The notes under the pieces: model-generated
The model's input: only the letters and a program-made list of their open reading frames with translations
Database searches by the model: none
What the model was told of the DNA's origin: nothing
Shown: positions 22,194 to 30,849 of the stretch, piece by piece
Numbering within the stretch: the first letter of the stretch is position 1
Layout: every line of letters begins with the position of its first letter
Made by a program: the position numbers and the translations under genes
Assembly: GCA_033764055.1 (NCBI GenBank)
Contig: JANRJI010000079.1
Span: 1 to 64,000 of the forward strand
Reading direction: 5' to 3'
Source: Ga0077555 sp033764055
GTDB lineage: Bacteria > Pseudomonadota > Alphaproteobacteria > Rhizobiales > Hyphomicrobiaceae
Length of the DNA stretch: 64,000 nt

Positions 22194-22664
22194 ATGCCTA
22201 GCCCGCTAGGGGAACCGCTCGTCATGCTCGCCAGGCCACAGCAACTCGTTCTGGACGAGCTGGAAGCGCGACTGTCCAGATGCCCGGGCACGATGATGAA
22301 GCGATCTTCGACCGGGCTAGCCGTGGCGGGCTCGGGGCCGAACGGGTTCGACATGGCGCTCATCGCCTCAGAAGGCCAGTACCTCGTCGCCTTCGACGGT
22401 TGGGAGGAGACGTTCGACGACGTGTCCAATGCCAGCAAGCTGCTCGAAGATGCGGTCAACGGGCTGGCGCGCTTGCGCATCGACACTCTGGGCGGCAAGA
22501 GCTGGCGCTGGACGCTGGAGCGCCTCGACGCGAACGGCCGCTGGGTGCCGCACAGCACCGTCGGACAGCCGGTCTGGCGTTTCTGGGGGAAGGCCAAGGT
22601 CCACTACCTGCATAACGAGTTCCAGGCAGCCCACACATCGGTGCCGGCCAGCGGGATTAGATGA
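22194..22664 (+). CDS. Hypothetical protein (156 residues)
   Basis: I do not recognise this protein. It is soluble, with no signal peptide or membrane segment, and contains a regular alpha/beta-like middle region (MALIASEGQYLVAFDGWEET, then SWRWTLERLDANGRWVP). The start may be ATG 22194 or ATG 22224, the latter preceded by AGGGGA. Its end overlaps the end of the convergent methyltransferase gene by 8 bp, and it has no operon partner. Confidence 0.6.
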   Translation: MPSPLGEPLVMLARPQQLVLDELEARLSRCPGTMMKRSSTGLAVAGSGPNGFDMALIASEGQYLVAFDGWEETFDDVSNASKLLEDAVNGLARLRIDTLGGKSWRWTLERLDANGRWVPHSTVGQPVWRFWGKAKVHYLHNEFQAAHTSVPASGIR

Positions 22665-23421
22665 TGGCAGCCAGCCGCGTGTCTTGCGACAGCACAAGAC
22701 ACCAATGGGGCTCGAAATCGGCGCCGAGCGGCCAGATCTGATCCTTGAATATCTCGAGCATTGGCGTCTCGTAGCGCTTGAACCACTCAGCGCGACACAG
22801 CACGAACTTCGTTGCAGCGACGATCGTCTCTCGATCTATGATGCACAGCACGACCATCTCCGGATGGCGCTCGAGGTATTGCTGAACGGCGACCATCAAC
22901 GTCGGATAGCCTGGGTGCAGCATGTCGTCGAGCACGATCAGGCCTCCGGGAGCCATGACCTGAGTTGCCAGCTCCAAGTCCTTGGTCAACGCGGCGCGGG
23001 AATGCTCGCCGTCGATGTGGAACAGGCGGACCGGCCCGCCGGCCCGTGCCAGGATCTCTTGCGGCGTGGTCTTGCCGCTGTCTACCTTCCACGTGACGCG
23101 CCGTTCCAGACTGATGCCGTGGCGCTGACAGTTCGCCTCGAAGCGCTCCTTCACCTCGGGGTTCGGCCACTCGAAGATGTCCATGCCGAGCGCCCGCTCG
23201 CCGTCGTTCAGACAATGCGCAAGAGCAATGAAGAAGCGCCCCTCGAAAGCACCGATCTCGGCGACAGAGCCCTTGATGGCCAATTCCTCCTGGAGCGCCA
23301 TCAAACGGCAGCATATGGCTGCCGCAAAACGCGACGACATGCCGACGACCCGCTCGAAACCGTCTCGCAGATAGCGATCGGCTGCATCGTTGCCGGTCGC
23401 GGGGTAGGTCGGGCTGGTCAT
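22657..23421 (-). CDS. Class I SAM-dependent methyltransferase
   Basis: The 254-residue protein has a Rossmann-type SAM-binding region: SVAEIGAFEGRFF forms motif I, LGMDIFEW the acidic loop, and LFHIDGEHSRAALTKDLELA motif III/IV, followed by GGLIVLDDMLHPGYP. This layout fits the Methyltransf_24 group, members of which often modify sugars or small metabolites. The acceptor is unknown. It is monocistronic, convergent with the hypothetical gene downstream. Confidence 0.78.
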   Translation of the reverse strand: MTSPTYPATGNDAADRYLRDGFERVVGMSSRFAAAICCRLMALQEELAIKGSVAEIGAFEGRFFIALAHCLNDGERALGMDIFEWPNPEVKERFEANCQRHGISLERRVTWKVDSGKTTPQEILARAGGPVRLFHIDGEHSRAALTKDLELATQVMAPGGLIVLDDMLHPGYPTLMVAVQQYLERHPEMVVLCIIDRETIVAATKFVLCRAEWFKRYETPMLEIFKDQIWPLGADFEPHWCLVLSQDTRLAAII

Positions 23422-23556
23422 TTGATTTCCTGTGGCGTCGTACGGAGCCGGAGAGCTTTGCCACGCTGCGAGGGCGGGCGCCAGTGCATGCGCTACGGCA
23501 TCGTCGCGGCGAAGTTTTGACCGCCGGTTCGCCGTGCGGCGGCAATCAGGCCGACG

Positions 23557-23997
23557 TCAGAGCAGCCCGAGCTCCGCAAGCTCTCGACGCAACCTCGGCG
23601 GCATCGCCGCGAGGTCGTCCGCCGGACCGCAGGCGATGTCGGCAGGGGCGTCGTCGGCGACGAGGTAGCGCCAGCCCTGGAAAGGGCGACGTGGCACCGG
23701 CCGGACCGGGACCAACGCTGGGTCTAGAATCAGCAACGCGCATGGCGTGCCGTCGTCCTTGGTGCCCTCGCGAATGTCGGCGATTCTCTGTCGCGCCTGC
23801 ACGATGCCCTTGATCACCCAGTACAGCGATCCGCCGTCCAGCAGCTCTTCGCGGCGCTTCGGTGTCTGGAAGGTCCGGTGGAACAGGTCCGCCGGCCTGC
23901 GCTCACGCTTCAACTGGCGCACGCGCTCGGCCTGCCAGACCGCCAGCTCCTCGACCGAGTCGCAGCCAACACAGAGCTTGATGAGATGCAAGGGCAT
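23557..23997 (-). CDS. DUF1489 family protein
   Basis: Small alphaproteobacterial protein of unknown function (146 residues). The recognisable pattern is MPLHLIKLCVG, a central VYR-like SLYWVIKGIVQARQ segment, and RPFQGWRYL near the C-terminus. It is soluble and lacks cysteine pairs or metal motifs. It lies between the methyltransferase and the cyclase genes on the same strand, with gaps of over 100 bp on both sides. Confidence 0.8.
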   Translation of the reverse strand: MPLHLIKLCVGCDSVEELAVWQAERVRQLKRERRPADLFHRTFQTPKRREELLDGGSLYWVIKGIVQARQRIADIREGTKDDGTPCALLILDPALVPVRPVPRRPFQGWRYLVADDAPADIACGPADDLAAMPPRLRRELAELGLL

Positions 23998-24102
23998 GCG
24001 TTCCGCCGGGGCTCGCTCACGAGAGCTGATGCTAACGCATTCCCGTGCTGCGTTGAATGCGCACCTGACCGAAGCTGTGGATGATACCTGGCGACAAGCG
24101 GA

Positions 24103-25812
24103 TCACGTCGGAGCGTCATCGAGGGTGATCTCGCGCGCCCGGGCTACCAGGATCACCTCCACGGACTCGGTGACGCCCTTCACTGCCACGCGAGCGGTGG
24201 CGAAGCCGTCTGCGCGCCAGCCGGCCGCCCTTGCTGCCGCGCGTGAGACGACGAGCTGGCAGTCCCTCTCGCGCGTCTGGCCCTCGAGCCGGCTCGCCGT
24301 ATTCACGGTGGCGCCGATAACGGTGACGGCGGCGGTCTCGGCGTAGCCAATCTTGCCAACCACCATGCTGCCGGCATGGAGGCCGATGCCGACCCCGAGT
24401 GGCATGAGGCCTTCTGCCACGAGTTGCGCATTCAGCGCGTCCAAGGCGAGGTCGATGCGCCGGGCGGCGGCCAGCGCGGCACGCGCCCCCTCGCGCAGAC
24501 CCGTTTCGCGACCGAACACGGCGAGCAGGCCGTCGCCCATGTATTTGTCGATCCAGCCGCCCTCGCCGACGATCACCGCGCCGATGGCGAAGTAGAACCG
24601 GTTCAGGAGGAAGACGACGTCGTAGGCGAGGCGCCGCTCGGCGAAGGCGGTGAAGCCCTTGATGTCGAGAAACATCACCGCGAGGTGCCGCTCCATGCCA
24701 GCCGCATCGTCCTCGAGCGACTGACCGAGGCGAAAGCGGGCGGTCGTGCCCGGATCGACGAGTCGGGTCACGGTGAGCGGCTCCCTCGGCCGAATCTGGC
24801 ACGCGAGGCGTACGCCTTCGGGGGCGCCGACGGCGCCGAGCGTCACGGCCTCGGCCAGACTTGGAGGGGGCAGGGCCTCGCGACCAGACTCGATCCTGAC
24901 CCGACATGTCGAGCAGCGGGCGCGCCCCCCACAGACCGAGGCATGCGGCACCCCGCGCAAGCGACTGATCTCGAGCAGCGTGGCGCCTTTGGGGCCGGTG
25001 ACGGTCGGCCCGCCGACGTAGGTGACGGTGACCCGGGGCAACCGCCGCTGGCGGATCATCCGCGCCACGGGGAGGGCCAGCGCCGCCGTCAGCGCTGCGA
25101 CGAACAGGCCGAGCGACCAGAGCCAGACGGTCCGCAGCTCGGCCCGCTGGGCGATGATCGGCCAGCGATGCTCGGCCAGCATCGCGTCGCGGGCGGCGGG
25201 CGAGGCGAGCTCGGCCGCCTGCTCGCGGCCACCAACGAAGAAACCGGCCAGGGCCAGGGCCGGCAACAGCACGGCAATTGCCGCAAGCAGTGGCCTTACC
25301 CGCCCGTACCAGTCAGCGAGGCGCAGCCAGTAGTGAATGCCGATGCAGGCATGGAGCCAGACGAGCAGGACAAGCACGGACTGGCTCGCGGCGTTGTCGG
25401 GCCACAGCACGGACAATACGGGGCGATAGAAGTCTGCCGTGCCGAAAAGAGCGTTCGCGACATGTGTCCCGACGATGTGCTCGAGCAGCAGCAGCGGGAT
25501 CAGGAGGCCTGACGTGAGTTGCAGCGCCTCCCACAGGGGCATTCGCAGCGTGCGACGCTCGGCGAGCCTCGCCAGGCCGAGCGATATGTGGACGAGGAAG
25601 GCCGAGGCCAGCAGCGTCGTGCCAACGGATGAGCGGGTGACGGCGAAGCGCAGCGTCTGCACGCGCTCCATGGCCTCGACGCCGAGCAGCCCCGCGGCGT
25701 GATTGAGGAAGTGGGTGACCACGAAGGCCAGAAGGACGAGCCCAGCGCCCAGCCGCAGAAGCTGCATGAGGCTACCGCGCAGGAGCACGCGGCGGGGCTT
25801 CTGCAGCGTCAT
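24103..25812 (-). CDS. Membrane cytochrome-b-like/ferredoxin/class III nucleotidyl cyclase fusion
   Basis: A single 569-residue protein with three parts. Residues 1 to about 255 hold five or six hydrophobic helices with several helix-borne histidines (for example THFLNHAAG, LLLEHIVGTH, VWLHACIGIHYW), resembling succinate dehydrogenase-type cytochrome b. Residues of about 260-350 form a plant-type 2Fe-2S ferredoxin with Cys294, Cys300, Cys303 and Cys338. Residues from about 375 form a class III adenylate/guanylate cyclase with the metal motif FLDIKGFT, DKYMGDGLLAVFG and NTASRLEGQT, which are intact. A redox-controlled cyclic nucleotide signal is inferred. I chose ATG 25812 for its upstream GGAGG. 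Confidence 0.9.
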   Translation of the reverse strand: MTLQKPRRVLLRGSLMQLLRLGAGLVLLAFVVTHFLNHAAGLLGVEAMERVQTLRFAVTRSSVGTTLLASAFLVHISLGLARLAERRTLRMPLWEALQLTSGLLIPLLLLEHIVGTHVANALFGTADFYRPVLSVLWPDNAASQSVLVLLVWLHACIGIHYWLRLADWYGRVRPLLAAIAVLLPALALAGFFVGGREQAAELASPAARDAMLAEHRWPIIAQRAELRTVWLWSLGLFVAALTAALALPVARMIRQRRLPRVTVTYVGGPTVTGPKGATLLEISRLRGVPHASVCGGRARCSTCRVRIESGREALPPPSLAEAVTLGAVGAPEGVRLACQIRPREPLTVTRLVDPGTTARFRLGQSLEDDAAGMERHLAVMFLDIKGFTAFAERRLAYDVVFLLNRFYFAIGAVIVGEGGWIDKYMGDGLLAVFGRETGLREGARAALAAARRIDLALDALNAQLVAEGLMPLGVGIGLHAGSMVVGKIGYAETAAVTVIGATVNTASRLEGQTRERDCQLVVSRAAARAAGWRADGFATARVAVKGVTESVEVILVARAREITLDDAPT

Positions 25813-25863
25813 CCTGGGCCTCCCTCGCCCGTGCAGCGGGTGCCCGGGCCCGTTCATCTGCTG

Positions 25864-26715
25864 CTATACGAGCATCTTGAATGCATTGCCGTCCCGGACG
25901 ACGCGACCGGCGGTCGGGCCGGCGAAATGGGTGCCTATCACCAGCGTCCGCGTGCCGGCGAGCTCGGACAGGATGCGGCGCCGGGTGGCCTCGCCGGCGG
26001 CACGATCGAAATCGGCCGTCGAGCACCAGTCGGGTCGGGCGAACTGGCAGGGATGATGCGCAAAATCGCCAGTGATCAGTGCTTTCTCGTCCCTCGATTC
26101 GATCAGCACGCTACAGTGGCCGGGGGAGTGGCCGTGGCTCGGAACGAAACGGATCTCGGGGCAGAGGCGGTGATCCGCCTCGACCAGCTCGGCGAGGCCA
26201 GCGTCGACGATCGGGCGAACGCTGTCATCGAACACCGGCAGCATGTGCTCGTTCGCCTTCTGGCTCGCCCAGTACTCGAACTCCTTGCGGCCGAAGACGT
26301 AGCGAGCCTTCGGAAACGTCGGCACCCACGTGCCGCCGACCAGCATGGTGTTCCAGCCGACGTGATCGACGTGCAGGTGCGTGCACATGACGACGTCGAT
26401 CTTTTCCTTGGGGTAGCCCGCCTCCGCAATGTCTGCGAGAAAGCGGCCCTGCCGCTCGTTCCAGGTGGGAACTCGGCGGTGCTGCTTGTCGTTGCCGAGG
26501 CAGGTGTCGACCATGACAGTGAGCGTCGGCGTCTCGACGATGAGCGCGTGTATGCTCATCTTGAGCTTCCCCATCTCATCGGCGAAATGCGGGATCAGCC
26601 AGGAAATCGGCCGGATGGCCTCTGGCGCGGCGTCCGGCAGAATGAAGCGGCTGCCGCCCGTCGTCTCCAACTCGATCACCTTGGTGACAGTCACGTCTCC
26701 GATCTTCCAGCGCAT
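25864..26715 (-). CDS. MBL-fold metallohydrolase
   Basis: Metallo-beta-lactamase-fold hydrolase of 283 residues. The metal motif HLHVDHVGW is complete, followed by SHGHSPGHCS, the bridging aspartate in ITGDFAHHP and the final histidine in IGTHFAGPT. It belongs with the AHL-lactonase/quinoprotein-hydrolase-like branch, but the substrate cannot be specified. It lies 51 bp upstream of the cyclase gene on the same strand, so both may share a transcript. Confidence 0.87.
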   Translation of the reverse strand: MRWKIGDVTVTKVIELETTGGSRFILPDAAPEAIRPISWLIPHFADEMGKLKMSIHALIVETPTLTVMVDTCLGNDKQHRRVPTWNERQGRFLADIAEAGYPKEKIDVVMCTHLHVDHVGWNTMLVGGTWVPTFPKARYVFGRKEFEYWASQKANEHMLPVFDDSVRPIVDAGLAELVEADHRLCPEIRFVPSHGHSPGHCSVLIESRDEKALITGDFAHHPCQFARPDWCSTADFDRAAGEATRRRILSELAGTRTLVIGTHFAGPTAGRVVRDGNAFKMLV

Positions 26716-26820
26716 GGGTCTCGCCTCCGTCTCGATGGCGGGAAGGCTATGCCGTCCGCGACGCTGGCGCCAAGAGAGTCTTCGTCAGCGCGGTAGGATG
26801 CCCTTCGGCCCGCCGGAGGC

Positions 26821-27657
26821 TCAGCGGGCGAAGAGGCGGCGCGCATTGCCGTGGGCAATGTTGCGGGCGGCCTCGGGTGGAAGCTGCCCGAGCCACGCGC
26901 GATAGCCGGCGATGATGTCGCCATAGCTCGCCCAGCGTTCGTTGATCCATGTGTCGGAGCCGATCAGGAACCGGTCGGAGTAGCGCTCGAGGAGGATGCG
27001 CCATGCTGGCGTGAGCTTTCCCGCGCCGTCGGTCAGGCCCGCACGATAGGACAGCTCGCCCCAAAGCTCGGCGCGCGCCTGCAGAAAGGCCTCGACCCGC
27101 GCCGGCTCGAGCGAGAAGCCGGTGTGTGCCCAGATGACGCGCGCCTTGGGGTTCTGGTCGTAGAGGATCTCGAGGGCCTCAGCGTCACAATGGCAGTGAA
27201 GAAACAAGCCGCTGCCGACGGCAAGGTCGACCGTCCGCTTCACCCACTCGTTTGCAGCCGCCCTGCCGGACAGGTGGAACTCGCCGATTCCGCGGTAGTA
27301 GCCACGCTTGAGCTCCTCCGTCACCAGCTCGAAGATGGCGGGATCGCCCATCCAGCTGGCGATGTCGGCGCGCACGCGGTAAGGGCGAATGAACGGCACG
27401 ACCCAGAGATCGGTCGCGCCCGCTCCGACCAGTGCGTGCGTGCCGGTGTTGGGCCGGCTCGTGGCGAGGATGCCTGTGACCCGGTGGCGCTTGAAAAGCG
27501 CAAGCACCTCCTCGAGCTGCAAGTAGGGCCGCGGCTCCCAATTGTAGTGCAGATGGGCGTCGAAAATCTCCAGCGGCGGATCGCTCGCTCGCGCCGGTAG
27601 TGTGAGCGCGAGCAAAGTGAGTGCCGCGCTCAAGGCGGAACGGACGAACGCAAACAT
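26821..27657 (-). CDS. Exported amidohydrolase-family protein
   Basis: TIM-barrel amidohydrolase-2-type protein of 278 residues with an N-terminal signal peptide (FVRSALSAALTLLALTLPARA, cleavage near residue 24), so probably periplasmic. Metal-site candidates are DAHLHYNW, FLHCHCDAE, WAHTG and GSDTW. The ATG at 27657 is preferred because GGGAGAGG lies immediately upstream; an upstream start would add four residues. It ends 105 bp before the start of the metallohydrolase gene on the same strand. Confidence 0.82.
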   Translation of the reverse strand: MFAFVRSALSAALTLLALTLPARASDPPLEIFDAHLHYNWEPRPYLQLEEVLALFKRHRVTGILATSRPNTGTHALVGAGATDLWVVPFIRPYRVRADIASWMGDPAIFELVTEELKRGYYRGIGEFHLSGRAAANEWVKRTVDLAVGSGLFLHCHCDAEALEILYDQNPKARVIWAHTGFSLEPARVEAFLQARAELWGELSYRAGLTDGAGKLTPAWRILLERYSDRFLIGSDTWINERWASYGDIIAGYRAWLGQLPPEAARNIAHGNARRLFAR

Positions 27658-27705
27658 GACCTCTCCCAAGCAGCCCGTTCCAGTGCGCCGTCAGCGAACG
27701 TCGCC

Positions 27706-28089
27706 TCAATCGACGTAGGCTTGGCACTCGATCTCGACCTTCATCCGCGGGTCGACGAGACCAGACACCTCGACCAGCGTCGAGGCTGGCCGGTGCTCGC
27801 CGAAGTAGGCGATGCGGCGCGGGTTGATGAGTGGGCGCTCCTTGATGTCGGTCATGAAGACCTGGACCTTGACAACGTGCTGGGGCCCAGCGCCAGCCGC
27901 CTTCAGACACTGGTCCATGGCGTCCATCGCCACCTCGAACTGATCGACGACGGAGTCCGGAATGCTGCCGTCGGCGCGGGCGCCGGTGATGCCCGAGACC
28001 CAGACGTTGGGACCGGCACGGGTCACGTGGCAGTAGTGGCTGACAGGCTCACGGAGCTCCGGCAGAAGGATGCGCTTGATCGACGACAT
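27706..28089 (-). CDS. RidA family protein
   Basis: The 127-residue protein has the RidA/YjgF/UK114 trimer fold signatures: NVWVSGITGA near the N-terminus, KVQVFMTDI in the middle, and RPASTLVEVSGLVDPRMKVEIE near the end. Archetypal RidA hydrolyses reactive enamines and imines and carries an arginine that binds the carboxylate; the equivalent IEC-QAYVD region ends the protein. This divergent subgroup may have another role. It lies between hemH and the amidohydrolase gene on the same strand. Confidence 0.87.
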   Translation of the reverse strand: MSSIKRILLPELREPVSHYCHVTRAGPNVWVSGITGARADGSIPDSVVDQFEVAMDAMDQCLKAAGAGPQHVVKVQVFMTDIKERPLINPRRIAYFGEHRPASTLVEVSGLVDPRMKVEIECQAYVD

Positions 28090-28132
28090 GGGTACTCCTC
28101 CTCATCGCAGGTGGAGGCCGAGCGTAGCCGGA

Positions 28133-29182
28133 TCAGAGCCAGCCCGAAAGCTCGCGGCGTACGACCGCCTCGATGACGCGCATGCCTTCGGCGCTGTCGT
28201 TGAGCGCCGGGAGGTAAGCAAAGTCCTTGCCGCCATTGTCCATGAAGATGCCACGGTTCTCGACATCGAGCTCCTCCAGCGTCTCGAGACAATCGGCCGA
28301 GAATCCGGGAGCCACCAGGGCCAAGCGCTTCACGCCGGACTTGGCGAGCTGTGCGACTGTCTCGTCGGTGTAGGGTTGCAGCCAGGGGTCGTTGCCGAAG
28401 CGGGATTGGAACGACGTGATCCATCGCTCACGCGGGAGGCCCAACCGTTCGCGAACGAGGCGCGAGGTCTTCATGCACTGGCAGTGGTAGGGATCACCCT
28501 GCTCCAGGTACTTCTGCGGCATGCCGTGGAACGTCGCGACGATCTTCTCCGGCTCGAAAGCGAGCTTTTCCAGGCCGCCGCGGATCGAGTCGGCGAGGGA
28601 CTCGATGTAGACTGGGTCGTCGTGCCAGGCCGGTGCCACGCGAACGGCCGGCTGCCAACGCATCGTCATCAGGTGGCGGAAGGCCTCGTCGGCGGCCGTA
28701 GCGGTCGTCGCAGCGGCGTATTGTGGATAGAGCGGTACCAGCAGGATACGGTCGCAGCCGGCCTTCTGCAGCGCGTCGATTCGCGAGGCCGTGGAGGGGT
28801 TGGCATAGCGCATGGCCCAGTCGACGACCACCTGCGGGTGATCCAGCATGGCCTCAGCCAGCCTCTCGGCCTGGGACCGCGTGATGGTCTTGAGAGGTCC
28901 CTCGTTCAGCGCCTTGTTCCAGATCGCATCGTAATCGCGTCCCTTCGGTCCGGGGCGCACAGTGAGGATGATCAGGTTCAGGATAGGCCACCACTTCCAG
29001 CGCGGCTCCTCGATGACCCGGCGGTCGGAGAGGAACTGCTTGAGGTACCGGCGCATCGACCAGTAGTCGGTCGCGTCGGGCGTGCCTAGATTGAGGAGAA
29101 GGACCCCAACGCGGCCGTGGGCCACGTTCGGATGGTTTGCCGGCCAACTCGCGGGGCGGGGATCGACGAGGGTGCGCTGCAT
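28133..29182 (-). CDS. hemH: Ferrochelatase
   Basis: Inserts ferrous iron into protoporphyrin IX, the last step of haem synthesis, at the inner membrane. The 349-residue protein has GVLLLNLGTPD at the N-terminus, LVPLYPQYAAATT, the catalytic FHGMPQKYLEQGDPYHCQC segment (histidine of SFHG type) and APGFSADCLETLEE. All are complete. A 27-bp near-perfect palindrome lies 24 bp upstream of the start. The other haem genes in the window are 20 kb away. Confidence 0.96.
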   Translation of the reverse strand: MQRTLVDPRPASWPANHPNVAHGRVGVLLLNLGTPDATDYWSMRRYLKQFLSDRRVIEEPRWKWWPILNLIILTVRPGPKGRDYDAIWNKALNEGPLKTITRSQAERLAEAMLDHPQVVVDWAMRYANPSTASRIDALQKAGCDRILLVPLYPQYAAATTATAADEAFRHLMTMRWQPAVRVAPAWHDDPVYIESLADSIRGGLEKLAFEPEKIVATFHGMPQKYLEQGDPYHCQCMKTSRLVRERLGLPRERWITSFQSRFGNDPWLQPYTDETVAQLAKSGVKRLALVAPGFSADCLETLEELDVENRGIFMDNGGKDFAYLPALNDSAEGMRVIEAVVRRELSGWL

Positions 29183-29205
29183 GGGCGGGATATAGCGCCC
29201 CGCCC

Positions 29206-29232
29206 ACCGATTTGGAACCTTTCAAAATCGGT
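29206..29232. promoter_or_regulatory. Palindrome upstream of hemH
   Basis: Read on the minus strand, ACCGATTTTGAA and TTCCAAATCGGT flank a 3-nt spacer; the 12-nt arms match at all but one position. It lies 24-50 bp before the hemH start and 36 bp after the upstream gene's stop. It could be an operator for hemH or the transcription end of the preceding gene, but no T-tract follows. It does not resemble the Irr ICE box or an FNR site. Confidence 0.5.
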
Positions 29233-29267
29233 ACTCGGCAGCCACGGCGCTGGCGAGCTATGCGTGT

Positions 29268-29759
29268 CTAGCGGAAGTAGCGCCGCAGACCGTCGATATA
29301 AGACTGACTGCCGGCGATCAGGGCGGGAATGTCAATCGATGACAGCACGCGGCTGACGCCGCTCGAGATCTGATCAGCGGTATCGCTGTTGCGAAGGCTG
29401 CGCATCTCGCGCGTGATCCGGCGCTCCAAGTCGCGCACCACCTTCACCGGCTTGCTGTCGTAACGCCGGCCAATACGGCGGGAGGGCATCAATGCGAGAG
29501 CCACTGCGAGGCCTACCGTCGTCGCACCTGCTACGGCGAGCAGCGGATACTCCTTCACATAGCGCCCGACCTCCTCCGGCAGGCTGGCGGATCGCGCCCC
29601 GGCGGTGGACTCTGCAGCCGACGTGGATAGATGCGCCGCCACGGACCTTTCACGAGCACCGAAGAGGCCTGACTCACGATTCTCATCGCGGGTGGACTGG
29701 GTGGGGCCCGCTCGGCCGATCGAATCGTGCTCGCTCTGCTGCTGCATGACGCTCCCCAT
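29268..29759 (-). CDS. Single-span membrane protein, ElaB/YqjD-like region
   Basis: Hypothetical protein of 163 residues. A polar, serine-rich N-terminal half is followed by one hydrophobic segment (YPLLAVAGATTVGLAVALAL, about residues 75-94) with a VKEYP lead-in and basic residues after it. This resembles the membrane anchor of ElaB/YqjD-type (DUF883) ribosome- or stress-associated proteins, but here another 60 residues follow it. The function is unknown. It lies upstream of hemH on the same strand. Confidence 0.65.
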   Translation of the reverse strand: MGSVMQQQSEHDSIGRAGPTQSTRDENRESGLFGARERSVAAHLSTSAAESTAGARSASLPEEVGRYVKEYPLLAVAGATTVGLAVALALMPSRRIGRRYDSKPVKVVRDLERRITREMRSLRNSDTADQISSGVSRVLSSIDIPALIAGSQSYIDGLRRYFR

Positions 29760-29833
29760 GGGCGGACAATGTACTTTCGGGAGAACGTCGCGGCGGTGCG
29801 GCTTGTTCCGCCGATCCTGAGGAGAGAGCCAAC

Positions 29834-30838
29834 TCAGGCCTCGGTAAACTGCGGCATGATCTCGCTCGCGAAGCTGCGCAGCGTCTCCAGCGAGCCCGTG
29901 GGATCGACCAGCAGGACGTAGTCGACGCCGCCGGCCTCGAGCTTTCGGAGGCGCGCGACGATCTCGTCGGGCGTGCCGAGGAGGGCTGCCTCCTCGCCGG
30001 CCAGGGCGACGGCGGCCTCACCGCTGAGATTGTGGTAGCGCTCGGCACCGGGACCGCGGGCGAGGCCGCCAATGGTACGCAGCACGCGGGCCCGCACCTC
30101 GAGCGCGTCGACGCGCTCGGACTCACTGCGAACCAGTTGCAGCCCGCGGGCGACGGCAATGCGATGCGGGCGATCCTTGCGACCTGCTGCGGCCAGAGCC
30201 TCCTTGTAGAGGCGGACGCGCCCCGCGATGACCTCGACGGGGGCCACCTGGTCGAGCAGCAGGCAAAAGTCCTCCTCGGCCGCCCGCCGGATCGACTGGG
30301 GACTGCCCGCGCCGAGCCAAAACGGCGGATGCGGACGCTGCACCGGGCGCGGCTCGATGAGCACGTCGTCGAAGCGCCAGCGCTTGCCATTGTGGGAAAA
30401 GCGCCCGTCTGTGGTCCAGGCCTTGCGCAGGAAGGCCATCGCCTCGTCGAAGCGCTCTGCGGCCTCCTCCATGGGGACCGAGAAACCGGCGAACTCGCTC
30501 GCCCGGTAGCCCTTGCCGACGCCGAGATCGACCCGGCCACCGGATAGCAGGTCGAGCGTCGACACCTGCTCGGCGAGCAGCGCCGGATTGTGCCAGGGGA
30601 GGACGACCACGGCGGTGCCCAGGCGAATGCGCGAGGTGCGGGCCGCGAGGTAGCTCAGCAGATTGAGCGACGCCGAAACCTGACCAACGCCCGTAAAGTG
30701 GTGCTCGACGACGAAAACGCTGTGGAAGCCCAGCTCCTCGGCCGTCAGCACATAATCGATGTAGTGGCGGTAGCCGAGGCTGTCGCCTTCGGGACCCTCG
30801 CCCCGCGACCGTGCACCGCCGAACAGTCCGAAGCGCAT
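29834..30838 (-). CDS. LLM-class flavin-dependent oxidoreductase
   Basis: Luciferase-like monooxygenase fold, a TIM barrel using FMNH2 or F420; 334 residues. Supporting segments are FGLFGGARS, HHFTGVG, SRIRLGTAVVVLP, GGRVDLGVGKGY and RPHPPFWLGAGSP. The start is ATG 30838 rather than the longer frame, which would run into the upstream gene. The glutathione transferase gene ends 11 bp upstream, so the two are probably co-transcribed and may act on a shared substrate. Confidence 0.85.
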   Translation of the reverse strand: MRFGLFGGARSRGEGPEGDSLGYRHYIDYVLTAEELGFHSVFVVEHHFTGVGQVSASLNLLSYLAARTSRIRLGTAVVVLPWHNPALLAEQVSTLDLLSGGRVDLGVGKGYRASEFAGFSVPMEEAAERFDEAMAFLRKAWTTDGRFSHNGKRWRFDDVLIEPRPVQRPHPPFWLGAGSPQSIRRAAEEDFCLLLDQVAPVEVIAGRVRLYKEALAAAGRKDRPHRIAVARGLQLVRSESERVDALEVRARVLRTIGGLARGPGAERYHNLSGEAAVALAGEEAALLGTPDEIVARLRKLEAGGVDYVLLVDPTGSLETLRSFASEIMPQFTEA

Positions 30839-30849
30839 CGGGCGACCTT

